From Longirhabdus pacifica (lineage in GTDB: Bacteria > Bacillota > Bacilli > Paenibacillales > DSM-105158), in assembly GCF_004115085.1 (NCBI RefSeq), contig NZ_QXJP01000006.1, forward strand, positions 145,891-209,890: a stretch of 64,000 nucleotides of DNA, in the 5' to 3' direction. This document shows positions 29,930-40,282 of this stretch, piece after piece. The notes beneath the pieces were generated by a model, which saw only the letters and a program-made list of their open reading frames with translations, was not told the origin of the DNA and did not search any database. Position numbers and translations under genes: made by a program. How positions within the stretch are numbered: position 1 is the first letter of the stretch; every line of letters starts with the position of its first letter.

Positions 29930-30229
29930 CATTAGTGATGATAAAGATACGGATTTATGAGTTTTGAAATGAATCAGAGAGGGAGAACTTGGCTGCAATT
30001 TTCCCCGTTTCAACATAAATTCACCACTTGGAGCTGTAATTGGGAAAAGGATAATGTGATATTTCACTTTATTCGCAGTATCAATTACCGGTGCATTCCC
30101 GTTATAGAATGATGGAAGGACTCATGGTGCCACATTATTTTATGTTTTAAAATGGTGGTAATGTGAGTTGAACAAGGGTGGAACCACGACGACACACGCT
30201 CGTCCCTTTTAGGGATAGAGTGTTTTTTT
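29930..30229 (+). promoter_or_regulatory. T-box leader of thrS
   Basis: The leader contains the near-invariant T-box AAGGGTGGAACCACGA (30175-30190) and a terminator (30194-30229) whose 5' arm can pair with the T-box to form the antiterminator. Stem I shows the CAGAGAG motif (about 29975) and GGCTGCAA loop. ACC at 30023-30025 (context TTCACCACTTGGAGC) is the best candidate for the specifier codon and reads threonine, which fits thrS; I inferred it by position without folding the RNA. Uncharged tRNA-Thr would allow read-through. Confidence 0.92.
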
Positions 30230-30257
30230 ATGTGTAAAAAAGAAAGGATGAACAAAC

Positions 30258-32198
30258 ATGTCAATTGAACTTACATTTCCAAATGGAGCAAAAAAAGAAG
30301 TAGAGCAAAACATTTCGGTTTTTGAAGTAGCTGGATCAATCAGCAAGAGTTTACAAAAAAGTGCAGTTGCAGGGAAAGTGAATGGCGAAGTTGTTGATTT
30401 GCAGCATACGCTGGTTCATGATGCAGCTATAGAAATTATCACGTTAGATAATGAAGAAGGGCTTGAAGTTTTACGCCATAGCAGTGCACATATTATGGCA
30501 CAAGCGCTAAAAAGGATTTATGGAGCAGAAAATGTAAAGTTGGGTATTGGACCCGTTATTGAAGATGGTTTTTATTACGACATCGATATGGAACAATCCA
30601 TTACAACAGAAGATTTACCCAAAATAGAAAAAGAAATGAACAAAATAATAAAAGAAAACCACAAAATCGTCCGTCGCGAAGTATCTCGTGAAGAAGCACT
30701 AAACATTTACACTGAAATAGACGATCACCTTAAGTTGGAATTGATCCATGAGCTTCCTGAAGGAGAAACAATCTCCATCTATGATCAAGGTGAATTTTTT
30801 GATTTGTGTAGAGGTCCACATTTGCCTTCAACTGGAAAAGTAAAAGCATTCAAATTGCTAAGTGTCGCTGGTGCGTACTGGCGGGGAGATGCTAAAAATA
30901 AAATGCTTCAGCGTATTTATGGAACTGCATTTGCTAAAAAACAGCACTTAGAGGAACATCTTCATTTACTAGAAGAAGCAAAGAAAAGAGATCATCGCAG
31001 ACTGGGTAAAGATTTGAAAATTTTCACTTTCTCTCAAGAAGTAGGACAAGGATTGCCGCTGTGGCTGCCAAAAGGTGCAACACTTAGAAAAACATTAGAA
31101 CGCTACATTGTAGATTTGGAAGGACGTTTAGGTTACGATCACGTCTACACTCCTGTGTTGGCTAGTACGGAGTTATATAAAATATCTGGTCACTGGGAAC
31201 ATTATCAGGAAGATATGTTTCCTACAATGGAAATGGACAATGAAGAGCTTGTTCTTCGTCCGATGAACTGTCCCCATCATATGATGATATTTAAATCAGA
31301 CATGAGAAGTTATAGAGAACTTCCGATCCGTATTGCGGAATTAGGTACAATGCATCGTTATGAAATGTCAGGAGCATTGACAGGATTACATCGTGTTCGT
31401 GCCATGACACTAAATGATGCACATATTTTCTGTAGACCAGATCAAATTAAAGAAGAGTTCAAGCGAGTAGTGAACTTGATTCAAGAGGTATATAAAGATT
31501 TTGGTATTGAAGATTATCGTTTCCGCCTTTCTTATCGTGATCCGCAAGATACGGAAAAGTATTTTCCAGATGATGAGATGTGGGAATTATCACAACGTAT
31601 GTTGAAAGAAGTAGCAGACGAGTTAGAGATTCCATATTTTGAAGCAGAAGGAGAAGCAGCGTTTTACGGACCGAAGTTAGACGTGCAAATAAAGACAGTA
31701 TTGAAAAAAGAAGAGACACTATCCACAGCGCAATTGGATTTCTTACTGCCTGAAAAATTTGAACTAGAATACATCGGTGAAGATGGTAACAAACATCGTC
31801 CTGTCGTGATTCATCGCGGTATCATTAGTACGATGGAGCGTATGACAGCATTTCTACTAGAGAATTATGGCGGGGCACTTCCGACATGGCTTTCTCCAAC
31901 ACAAGCGAAAGTCGTACCTGTTTCTAACCATTATAATGATTATGCAGAGCAGGTAACAAAACAATTGCAAGATGCAGGTATTAGAGTAGAAGCAGATTAT
32001 AGAAATGAGAAGTTAGGTTATAAAATTAGAGAAGCTCAGCTACAAAAAGTTCCATACATGTTTATCGTGGGAGAGAACGAGAAAAATAATGAAACGGTCT
32101 CTGTACGTAAACGTGGTGAAGGGGATGTAGGAGAGCAGCCTGTATTGGCTATCATAGATCAGATCAATAAAGAAGTTGAAAACAAAATAACCAGCTAA
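30258..32198 (+). CDS. thrS: Threonyl-tRNA synthetase
   Basis: A 646-residue class II synthetase that charges tRNA-Thr. Domains in order: TGS (about 1-62), the editing domain with HSSAHIMA and SAD motif (about 70-225), the catalytic core (about 240-535) with motif 2 around [13 protein letters not shown] and motif 3 [19 protein letters not shown], and the anticodon-binding domain (about 540-640). Zinc ligands are the Cys of RPMNCPHH and His residues of the core. ATG 30258 follows AAAGGATG. Expression should follow the T-box upstream. Full length and intact. Confidence 0.97.
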   Translation: MSIELTFPNGAKKEVEQNISVFEVAGSISKSLQKSAVAGKVNGEVVDLQHTLVHDAAIEIITLDNEEGLEVLRHSSAHIMAQALKRIYGAENVKLGIGPVIEDGFYYDIDMEQSITTEDLPKIEKEMNKIIKENHKIVRREVSREEALNIYTEIDDHLKLELIHELPEGETISIYDQGEFFDLCRGPHLPSTGKVKAFKLLSVAGAYWRGDAKNKMLQRIYGTAFAKKQHLEEHLHLLEEAKKRDHRRLGKDLKIFTFSQEVGQGLPLWLPKGATLRKTLERYIVDLEGRLGYDHVYTPVLASTELYKISGHWEHYQEDMFPTMEMDNEELVLRPMNCPHHMMIFKSDMRSYRELPIRIAELGTMHRYEMSGALTGLHRVRAMTLNDAHIFCRPDQIKEEFKRVVNLIQEVYKDFGIEDYRFRLSYRDPQDTEKYFPDDEMWELSQRMLKEVADELEIPYFEAEGEAAFYGPKLDVQIKTVLKKEETLSTAQLDFLLPEKFELEYIGEDGNKHRPVVIHRGIISTMERMTAFLLENYGGALPTWLSPTQAKVVPVSNHYNDYAEQVTKQLQDAGIRVEADYRNEKLGYKIREAQLQKVPYMFIVGENEKNNETVSVRKRGEGDVGEQPVLAIIDQINKEVENKITS

Positions 32199-32220
32199 AT
32201 CATATAAGTAGAATAGAGGT

Positions 32221-32680
32221 AATAAGTTGCTTGAACAAGTTCATTCAACTTATCAATATAAGATGGAGAAAAAATAATCTAAAAGTATTACGCCTCAGAA
32301 GCCAGGCGTAAAGGTTGTGAAATTTCTCCATCTTATGTTTAGCGGTAATAAGTTAATTGAACAAGTTCACTCAACTTATCTAAGATGGAGAAAAAAAAAT
32401 CTAAAAGTATTACGCCTCAGAAGCCAGGCGTAAAGGTTGTGAAATTTCTCCATCTTATGTTTAGCGGTAATAAGTTGATTGAACAAGTTCACTCAACTTA
32501 ATATAAGATGGAGAAATAATAAGATACAAGTATTACGCCTCAGAAGCCAGGCGTAAAGGTTGAGATATTGAAATTTCTCCATCTTATGAATATAGGTAAT
32601 AAGTTGCTTGAACAAGTTCAATCAACTTATCTAAGCTCGTTTGTATTGAACCTGGCATGGACAGGTGTACAAACGAGCTT
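32221..32680. repeat. Array of alternating palindromic repeats A-B-A-B-A-B-A-C between thrS and glpD
   Basis: Four A units of about 33 bases (32221-32253, 32347-32379, 32469-32500, 32598-32630) are each palindromic (ATAAGTTG...CAACTTAT with TGAAC/GTTCA inside). Between them lie three B units of about 80 bases (32258-32336, 32381-32458, 32503-32587): an outer stem ATAAGATGGAGAAA / TTTCTCCATCTTAT and an inner stem TTACGCCT / AGGCGTAA around CAGAAGCC. The last A is followed by a different hairpin C (32633-32680; AAGCTCGTTTGTA / TACAAACGAGCTT). The period is 122-130 bp. C may terminate thrS. No protein is encoded. Confidence 0.9.
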
Positions 32681-32703
32681 TATTTTAAAGTGGTGTAAAT
32701 GGT

Positions 32704-34380
32704 TTAAGCTTCTTGATCATCTTTTGCCGGGTGAACTGCATCGTGCAGATGTTTCTCTAGTTCTTTCGTATGTTGTTCTTTCTCTTCTTCTGTCCACTGT
32801 AATACTTCTGCCATATGGTTAATTACTGCTGCTTTATGTTGATGTACCCACTGAATATCAAAAAATAAGGCACCCGTTCTTCGTATAAAAAAGTCTAATG
32901 GAGTACAAGTCATTTCTTCTTCCAAAGAATACTTTAACATGGCTCCTACTTCGTTTGGTAAGTTAAGTTCACAGTCAATTTTGTTGAGCAATTGGATGTT
33001 ATCATATAGGTGATGAACATTAGAGCCATATCGATGTGTTAACATCTGTGCCGTTTCTTTACTTAAACGTAGCGCTACACCCTTCTCTATGTTTTCTTTG
33101 ACGAAAGCAGGGAACTGTTTAGATCCACCTACATCACCGCCTGAAATTGGCATATTTTTTGTCGTACTCGGTGGATAATGTTGGCCACCGTTTTCTTGTA
33201 TTTTCGTTGTAATAAGATTAATAATATTTTCAGCCATTTTTCGGTAACCCGTTAATTTACCTCCAGCAATGGATAGCAGACCAGAAGGAGATTCAAATAT
33301 TTCATCTTTACGTGAAATCTCAGAAGGATCTTTGCCATCTTCGTGGATAAGAGGCCTTAGTCCTGCCCAACTTGACTCCACGTCTTCTGCTTTTATTTTT
33401 ATTTCTGGAAACATAAAATCGATGGATTTGATGATATAATGCAAATCATCTTCCGTCATTCTCGGGTGTTCTATGTTATTAGTGTAGGTCGTATCTGTTG
33501 TACCAACGTAAGTTTTTCCATCACGTGGAATGGCAAACACCATTCTTTTGTCTGGTGTATCGAAATAAATGGCTTGTTTTAATGGGAATCTACTTTGATC
33601 AAAAACGAGGTGCACTCCTTTAGTTAAGTGCAAGGATTTACCCGTTCTTGATTTATCTTCTGTTCTTAATTCATCTACCCAAGGTCCAGCAGCATTAATG
33701 ATATAGTGTGCATAGATGGCATATGTTTCATGTGTTAATTGATCTTTTACGTTAACACCGACAATTTTACTGTTTTCGTAAATGAAAGACTCAACTTTAC
33801 TGTAGTTAAGTGCTTTTGCTCCACGTTTTACTGCTTCTTTCATGACTTCGATTGTGAGTCTGGCATCGTCAGTACGATATTCCACATAATATCCGGAACC
33901 CTTTAAGTCCTCTTTTTTTAGCAAACTTTCCTTCTCCATTGTTTCTTGCACAGACAGCATTTTTCTACGCTCTTCTTTTTTTACACCGGCAAGAAAATCA
34001 TAAACTCGCAATCCAATCGAAGTACTAAAAGGACCAAAGGTTCCGCCTTTATAGAAAGGAAGCAGCATCCATTCTGGTGTAGTAACGTGAGGACCATTCT
34101 CGTATACTATGGCTCTTTCTTTTCCGACTTCTGCTACTAATTTGACTTCAAACTGTTTTAAATATCTTAATCCTCCATGAACGAGCTTAGTAGAACGGCT
34201 GGAAGTTCCTGCTGCAAAATCTTGCATATCCACTACTCCAATGTTCAGTCCTCTGGTTACGCCATCTAATGCAATGCCGGCTCCTGTAATGCCTCCTCCA
34301 ATAACTAATACATCAAGTTGATTCTCCTTTATATCAGAAATAATATCTTCTCTTTTTAAGCTGGAAAATTTGTTTTTCAT
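32704..34380 (-). CDS. glpD: Aerobic glycerol-3-phosphate dehydrogenase GlpD
   Basis: A 558-residue FAD enzyme at the inner face of the membrane that oxidises glycerol-3-phosphate to dihydroxyacetone phosphate and passes electrons to menaquinone. The N-terminal FAD fold shows VIGGGITGAGIALDG (about 25-39), and a C-terminal DAO_C domain follows about residue 400. I chose ATG 34380 after GGGAGGG; the frame extends further upstream into the leader but without a ribosome site. It is the last of four glp genes on this strand and has its own GlpP-controlled leader, as in B. subtilis. Confidence 0.95.
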   Translation of the reverse strand: MKNKFSSLKREDIISDIKENQLDVLVIGGGITGAGIALDGVTRGLNIGVVDMQDFAAGTSSRSTKLVHGGLRYLKQFEVKLVAEVGKERAIVYENGPHVTTPEWMLLPFYKGGTFGPFSTSIGLRVYDFLAGVKKEERRKMLSVQETMEKESLLKKEDLKGSGYYVEYRTDDARLTIEVMKEAVKRGAKALNYSKVESFIYENSKIVGVNVKDQLTHETYAIYAHYIINAAGPWVDELRTEDKSRTGKSLHLTKGVHLVFDQSRFPLKQAIYFDTPDKRMVFAIPRDGKTYVGTTDTTYTNNIEHPRMTEDDLHYIIKSIDFMFPEIKIKAEDVESSWAGLRPLIHEDGKDPSEISRKDEIFESPSGLLSIAGGKLTGYRKMAENIINLITTKIQENGGQHYPPSTTKNMPISGGDVGGSKQFPAFVKENIEKGVALRLSKETAQMLTHRYGSNVHHLYDNIQLLNKIDCELNLPNEVGAMLKYSLEEEMTCTPLDFFIRRTGALFFDIQWVHQHKAAVINHMAEVLQWTEEEKEQHTKELEKHLHDAVHPAKDDQEA

Positions 34381-34434
34381 TCCGATTCCCTCCATGGTAT
34401 GTGTAGAAAACATTTTGAATAGGGTAAAAATCAT

Positions 34435-34500
34435 AAAAAAAGAGACCAACGAATACCTCTTAAATAGTTTAAAAGGTATCGTGGTCTCTCCAATGTCTCC
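34435..34500 (-). promoter_or_regulatory. glpD leader: GlpP antitermination target and terminator
   Basis: On the minus strand GGAGACATTGGAGAGA (34500-34485) runs into a strong terminator: AGAGACCACGATACCT pairs with AGGTATTCGTTGGTCTCT, then a run of seven T. B. subtilis glpD has such a leader, where GlpP with glycerol-3-phosphate prevents termination. The GGAGACAT...GGAGA element recurs in the glpF leader. Confidence 0.9.
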
Positions 34501-34675
34501 ACCAATATATTATATTGTTCATTGTATTGTAACGTTGATATGAAGATGAATTAAAATTTAAAACTTCGTCACATAAGTTAAATTTATCGTAACACATACA
34601 GTATAACGAAACAATCATTATTTTTTAATAATAAGTACAAGTTATGAACTATGCTTTAAAGTTGCAAACTGGAGA

Positions 34676-36169
<1,494 letters not shown>

Positions 36170-36261
36170 TCATTTCTCCTCTATTCTGTTTTTTTTAGTT
36201 TAAACGTTTTTTTCTTAGATTTCATGCTTATTTGAATTTTTTATCATATTAATGTATAAAA

Positions 36262-37080
36262 TTAAGCGCTAATAGATGATGAAGTGCTACTGGTCTTATC
36301 TTGAAGAAAGGATGCAATCGTGATGAGAGCAATGACCGCAGTTAAAGCCCAGAAAACCCAACTGATTGATGATTTTTCAAATACAATTTGATAAAATAAT
36401 CCGCCATAAGTTCCACCGATGATAGGACCTAGTATAGGGATCCATGCATAACTCCAGTTCGAACCGCCTTTACCTCTTATAGGTAGTACAAAGTGTGCAA
36501 TTCTCGGTCCTAAATCACGAGCAGGATTAATTGCATACCCTGTTGTTCCGCCTAAAGAAAGACCGATAGCCACGATAAGGAACCCGACAATTAATGGATT
36601 AAGTCCTTCCGTAAATTCATTTGCTCCAATGAATAGAAGTGCTAGTACTAGAATGAAAGTACCGAATATTTCACTGAATAAATTTGCTGGTGTATTTTTA
36701 ATAGCTGGACCAGTAGAAAAAACTCCAAGCTTAGCGCCAGGATCTTCTGTCTTTCCCCAGTGAGGTAAATACTGCAAATATACGAGCGCTGCACCAAGAA
36801 ATGCTCCTAACATTTGCGCGGTAATATAACTAGCTACATTTTCCCATTCAAAGGCTCCAACCGTTGCCATTCCTATTGTTACTGCTGGATTTAAATGTGC
36901 TCCACTAATTTCACCTACCGCGTATACCCCCATGGCAACGGCAAAACCCCAACCAAATGCAATAACGATCCAGCCGCCATTTTGTGCGTACGAGTCTTTT
37001 AATGTAACAGCTGCACAAACCCCTCCACCAAAAACGATTAAAATCATGGTTCCGATCACTTCACCCCAAAATGCTGACAT
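36262..37080 (-). CDS. glpF: Glycerol facilitator GlpF
   Basis: A 272-residue aquaglyceroporin with six membrane helices; glycerol diffuses through it along its gradient. Both pore motifs are present: the first as HLNPAVTIG, the second as YAINPARDLGPR. The Asp after the second NPAR marks glycerol channels rather than water channels. ATG 37080 follows AAGGAG. Control is double: an upstream cre box (37231-37244) and a GlpP-type terminator leader (37122-37191). Confidence 0.96.
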   Translation of the reverse strand: MSAFWGEVIGTMILIVFGGGVCAAVTLKDSYAQNGGWIVIAFGWGFAVAMGVYAVGEISGAHLNPAVTIGMATVGAFEWENVASYITAQMLGAFLGAALVYLQYLPHWGKTEDPGAKLGVFSTGPAIKNTPANLFSEIFGTFILVLALLFIGANEFTEGLNPLIVGFLIVAIGLSLGGTTGYAINPARDLGPRIAHFVLPIRGKGGSNWSYAWIPILGPIIGGTYGGLFYQIVFEKSSISWVFWALTAVIALITIASFLQDKTSSTSSSISA

Positions 37081-37121
37081 ACAACCAACTCCTTATGTAT
37101 TTTTTAGGTATGTAAGGAAAT

Positions 37122-37191
37122 AAAAAAATCCACTGCAAACTTAACCTTAGTCTTTCAACTAAGTGAAAAGTGCGTGGATCTCCATGTCTCC
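37122..37191 (-). promoter_or_regulatory. glpF leader: GlpP antitermination target and terminator
   Basis: GGAGACATGGAGA (37191-37179, minus strand) leads into a bulged stem whose base is ATCCAC / GTGGAT and whose top is CTTAGT / ACTAAG, followed by seven T. It shares GGAGACAT...GGAGA with the glpD leader, the likely recognition element of GlpP. Confidence 0.88.
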
Positions 37192-37230
37192 GTCACATTT
37201 ATGAACTTTTGTTAACATTATAGAAGCATA

Positions 37231-37244
37231 TGAAAGCGCTGTCA
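37231..37244 (-). promoter_or_regulatory. cre box of the glpF operon
   Basis: TGAAAGCGCTGTCA matches 13 of 14 cre positions, 40 bp ahead of the GlpP element. It predicts CcpA repression of glycerol uptake in the presence of preferred sugars, as known for glpFK in B. subtilis. Confidence 0.8.
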
Positions 37245-37349
37245 ATTGTTTTTTGAAATATATGATGACAATGTGATTACAATTTTACGCTATATGTGAA
37301 AAAAACGATCACAAATATAAGTGATCGCTTTCGTTTTTTATTTATATTT

Positions 37350-37901
37350 TCAACTATTTTTATTCCATAATTCTTTTCTGGAAGTAGTGACGGCCACGGC
37401 TCCTGCTTGAATCGCTTCATCCACTTCTTGTTCTTTTCTTATAAAACCACCAGCTATGATAGGGATTTTAGTTTCTTCATATATTTCTTTTATGATATGC
37501 GGCATGACTCCTGGCAGGACTTCAATGAAATCAGGTTTTGTTTTATCCAATAACTCATAACTTTTCGTTAGCGCACTACTATCTAACAAAAATAATCGTT
37601 GGATGGCAATGAGGCCTTTTTTCTTTGCTCTAATAATGACATTCGCTCTCGTAGAAATTAATCCATGAGGTTTAATTTCTTGGCATATGTAGTCTGTAGC
37701 ATATTCATCATTTTTAAGTCCCTGTATCAAGTCCATATGTATATACATTTTCTTTCTGTTTTTTTTTGCATTCAGAACAATGTTTTTGACGTTTCCAATA
37801 TGACTATCTAATAACACAATATGTTCATAGTCACTTTCCATTAGTTTATCAAAGTATTTCATTTTTCTAATTGCAGGTAGTACGGTTTGATTGTTAAACA
37901 T
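37350..37901 (-). CDS. glpP: Glycerol operon antiterminator GlpP
   Basis: A 183-residue RNA-binding regulator with a TIM-barrel-like GlpP fold. With glycerol-3-phosphate it binds the leaders of glpF-glpK and glpD and prevents termination. Family features are the start QTVLPAIRKMKYFDKL, DLIQGLKND, SLISTRA-like GLISTRANVI, and the phosphate-binding end PIIAGGFIRKEQEVDEAIQAGAVAVTTS region. ATG 37901 follows GAAGGTG. It heads the minus-strand glp cluster. A perfect 15-bp palindrome lies 44 bp upstream. Confidence 0.93.
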   Translation of the reverse strand: MFNNQTVLPAIRKMKYFDKLMESDYEHIVLLDSHIGNVKNIVLNAKKNRKKMYIHMDLIQGLKNDEYATDYICQEIKPHGLISTRANVIIRAKKKGLIAIQRLFLLDSSALTKSYELLDKTKPDFIEVLPGVMPHIIKEIYEETKIPIIAGGFIRKEQEVDEAIQAGAVAVTTSRKELWNKNS

Positions 37902-37944
37902 GAATGTTCACCTTCTTCAATTTGTCTTTGCTTGTTATTGATTC

Positions 37945-37959
37945 ATTACCTGAGGTAAT
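37945..37959. promoter_or_regulatory. Perfect palindrome upstream of glpP
   Basis: ATTACCTGAGGTAAT is a perfect 7-1-7 palindrome, 44-58 bp before glpP. Its size and place suit a dimeric repressor. The regulator is unknown. Nothing else was seen in 37902-38154. Confidence 0.5.
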
Positions 37960-38154
37960 ACGTTAAAGCTTTCAATTTAAATAGTATACCATGTCATTAT
38001 TATAGTCAGTATGCAATAAGCGTACTTTTTATAACGATGGAATAAAAGTAATATTCAACCGCAATATAAGTTGTACTAGACTCTCAAATATAAACATAAT
38101 ATGTATAAAATATGACACACATGGAGATTCTCGAAGTATGAGGGAGGATAAATA

Positions 38155-38736
38155 ATGATAAAATCTTCATTTTCAAAACTTTCAAAATTTGTAAGTGGTG
38201 TTTCTATGCTCGCAACTTCACTTTGGGTAGATTATGGTGATCATTTAGATATTATATTAACAACAGAGCAAGAGATACAAACAGAACATAGTATATTACT
38301 AGAGAGTTCTGTAAATAAAAACATACAAGAGATGACAGATACTGAACTAGCAGCAACGTATGAAGCAATAGAAGTAACGGCAACTGGTTATTTCGCTGGG
38401 AAAGAATCTACTGGCAAGGAGCCAGGACATCCAGCTTACGGCATTACTTATTCTGGGGTGCAAGTGAAACGAGATGTTGTTTCGACTATAGCTGCAGATC
38501 TTTCCGTTTTTCCATTGGGAACTATACTATGGATTCCTGATTATGGGTATGGAGTCGTTGCGGATATTGGATCAGCCATTAAAGGAAATAAAATAGATTT
38601 GTATTTTAATACAAAAGATGACGTTTTTAGCCAGTGGGGCATTAAAACGTTAAAGGTATACATCATTGAGGAAGGAAATGGTAGTTTAACAGAGGAATCC
38701 TACCAAAATATTCTACAATGGTACGTAGAAAACTAA
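38155..38736 (+). CDS. 3D-domain protein (YuiC/YocH-like, probable peptidoglycan lytic enzyme)
   Basis: A 193-residue protein with a hydrophobic N-terminus (about 10-25) that may be a signal or anchor. Its C-terminal half (about 75-178) is a 3D domain of the MltA-like double-psi barrel: [25 protein letters not shown] and GNKIDLYF contain the three conserved aspartates that name the domain. Relatives such as YuiC (SpsK-type stationary/spore proteins) cleave glycan strands like lytic transglycosylases. Start ATG 38155 after GGGAGGAT. No resuscitation or LysM domain is attached. Confidence 0.82.
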   Translation: MIKSSFSKLSKFVSGVSMLATSLWVDYGDHLDIILTTEQEIQTEHSILLESSVNKNIQEMTDTELAATYEAIEVTATGYFAGKESTGKEPGHPAYGITYSGVQVKRDVVSTIAADLSVFPLGTILWIPDYGYGVVADIGSAIKGNKIDLYFNTKDDVFSQWGIKTLKVYIIEEGNGSLTEESYQNILQWYVEN

Positions 38737-38883
38737 ATATATTTTTTACAATCAATTCCCAATCTTTCTTATATTGTTGGACTAAATGTGATACAATAAA
38801 AAAGTAACTACTAGTAAACATTGGTTAAATAATATGTTAAAAGACTGTGTTCTGATAACCTTTATTTTGGGAGATTAGGTAGT

Positions 38884-39384
38884 ATGTTGAATAGTACAGC
38901 TCTTTTTCAAAATGATAAAGAACAATTTTTAATGCATCTTTATCAACAAATGTTTTATGTCGCTTACTCCAAAATCCGAAATAAAAACGACGCTTTAGAT
39001 GTCGTTCAAGAAGCATGGATTAAAATATTAAACAAGATTGATACGTTAAAAGATGAAGAGAAATTAGTCGCTTGGGCAAAATCAATTACTTATCATACAG
39101 CATTGAATATGCTGAAAAAGAAGGCGCGCGAGCGCGAGCAGTCTGATCTAATAGATTTGTCTTATACAATAAGCAGTAACAACTCTATTGAAGATCAAGT
39201 CATTGCTTATGTAGTAAAGGAAAGTTTCGTCACGTTCGGTGAAGAAACAGAACGGATGATGACGTATCGTTATATTGATGGATATAAAAGCCGTGAAATT
39301 GCAGAAATGATGAATATTCCTGAGGGAACGGTAAAAGCTAGATTAAGCAGAGGTAGAACCAAGCTTAGAAAGATGTTTGACTAA
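38884..39384 (+). CDS. ECF-type RNA polymerase sigma factor
   Basis: A 166-residue sigma-70 factor with only regions 2 and 4. Region 2 (about 14-85) includes the NKNDALDVVQEAWIKILNKI helix, and region 4 (about 105-162) ends in the HTH YKSREIAEMMNIPEGTVKARLSRGR. It should direct RNA polymerase to a small regulon. ECF factors are usually paired with a membrane anti-sigma gene downstream; here the next gene is a spore protein, so control must come from elsewhere or from transcription. ATG 38884 after GGGAGATTAGG. The 147-bp gap before it shows no firm promoter. Confidence 0.88.
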   Translation: MLNSTALFQNDKEQFLMHLYQQMFYVAYSKIRNKNDALDVVQEAWIKILNKIDTLKDEEKLVAWAKSITYHTALNMLKKKAREREQSDLIDLSYTISSNNSIEDQVIAYVVKESFVTFGEETERMMTYRYIDGYKSREIAEMMNIPEGTVKARLSRGRTKLRKMFD

Positions 39385-39466
39385 TTTTATTGTCTTGATG
39401 TTTTTTACCTGATTTTATGTTGTTATAGCAATGGGCCTTGAGATTGTTCCTTGTCTTGCATGTTTT

Positions 39467-39496
39467 GCATAAAAAATCTCTTTCTTCGACATAATA
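39467..39496 (+). promoter_or_regulatory. Sigma-G promoter of the SASP gene
   Basis: GCATA (39467-39471), 18 bp, CATAATA (39490-39496) fits the forespore sigma-G consensus GNATR-N18-CATNNTA at every fixed position. It lies 46 bp before the start of the small spore protein gene. Confidence 0.8.
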
Positions 39497-39542
39497 TTGT
39501 ATGGGTTATAACAACCTTACGGTCGGTAGGAGGTGATAGGAC

Positions 39543-39689
39543 ATGGCTAAAAACAAAAAGCAAGGTCAAAACATGGGTCAAAACATGGGCCAAAATCAGC
39601 AACAATATGAAGTTGAATTTGCAGAAGAAAATGCTGCAAATAATAATAAACAAGCAGGTAATTATCAATCTGAGGAAATGGAAAAATAA
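39543..39689 (+). CDS. Gamma-type small acid-soluble spore protein (short, SspE-like)
   Basis: A 48-residue protein preceded by an excellent ribosome site (AGGAGGTGAT) and a sigma-G promoter. It is rich in Gln and Asn, with a GQNMGQNMGQN repeat, and its centre (YEVEFAEENAA) resembles the TEFASET core of gamma-type SASPs, which act as amino-acid reserves in spores and do not coat DNA. It has one core repeat where B. subtilis SspE has two. A terminator follows at 39703. The identity is a judgement from composition, core motif and promoter. Confidence 0.72.
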   Translation: MAKNKKQGQNMGQNMGQNQQQYEVEFAEENAANNNKQAGNYQSEEMEK

Positions 39690-39702
39690 ACGATTACAGG
39701 AA

Positions 39703-39737
39703 GGCAAGATGATGGTTTTTCGTCGTCTTGTCTTTTT
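39703..39737 (+). terminator. Terminator of the SASP gene
   Basis: GGCAAGATGATG pairs with CGTCGTCTTGTC (12 bp with G-T wobbles) and is followed by five T. Confidence 0.8.
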
Positions 39738-39760
39738 CTATATTGGAAAGGAGCAAGGGT

Positions 39761-40183
39761 ATGATTACACTTCCATCTTCATTAGAAGAAACAGAGCACA
39801 TGCATCATGAGCTTTACGAACAATTGCATCCATTACTGTTTACAATGGGAGGGAACTGGGATTACCATCATGGTAGCTTTGACAAACCTCTAGATGATAA
39901 GCATATGGTATGGCTCCGCATTCCTTTTGAAACGATAGCGGGAAAAATAGATGGAGAAAAGCAAAATCAGACAACGATGATTAAGGTGGGAACACCTTAT
40001 CTTTTAAAGCATATTTATAATGAAGGTCTGGATCCTGAAGCCAAAGCATATATATATGGAGCATTAATAGATCAATTTCAGACGCCTATTGATGTGGATG
40101 CCGAAATAGAACAACATTGGCTGGACAAGGGAAAATCTTCACTGCAAGAAGTTGAACGTGTCGTATTGGTGAATAAGGAGTAG
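39761..40183 (+). CDS. yugN: YugN-like protein
   Basis: A 140-residue cytoplasmic protein of the YugN-like family, whose function is unknown. Family features are GGNWDYHHGSFDKPLD, VWLRIPF and VGTPYLLKHIYNEGLD. I chose ATG 39761 after AAGGAGCAAGGG; the frame runs further upstream to 39728 but that would overlap the SASP terminator. It is a single-gene unit between the SASP and htrA genes. Confidence 0.8.
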   Translation: MITLPSSLEETEHMHHELYEQLHPLLFTMGGNWDYHHGSFDKPLDDKHMVWLRIPFETIAGKIDGEKQNQTTMIKVGTPYLLKHIYNEGLDPEAKAYIYGALIDQFQTPIDVDAEIEQHWLDKGKSSLQEVERVVLVNKE

Positions 40184-40282
40184 GTGATGAAAGTCCTGAA
40201 AATTAACTCCTTTTTTATCTCATATTAATGTATTTTTAATGTTTACCGTGCATGATAAATGTATATAAAGGAGGAGTTAGTG

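Noticed and set aside
32221..32680. CRISPR-like array
   Set aside because: Intervals between A units are themselves near-identical palindromes, not unique spacers, and no cas genes are present.
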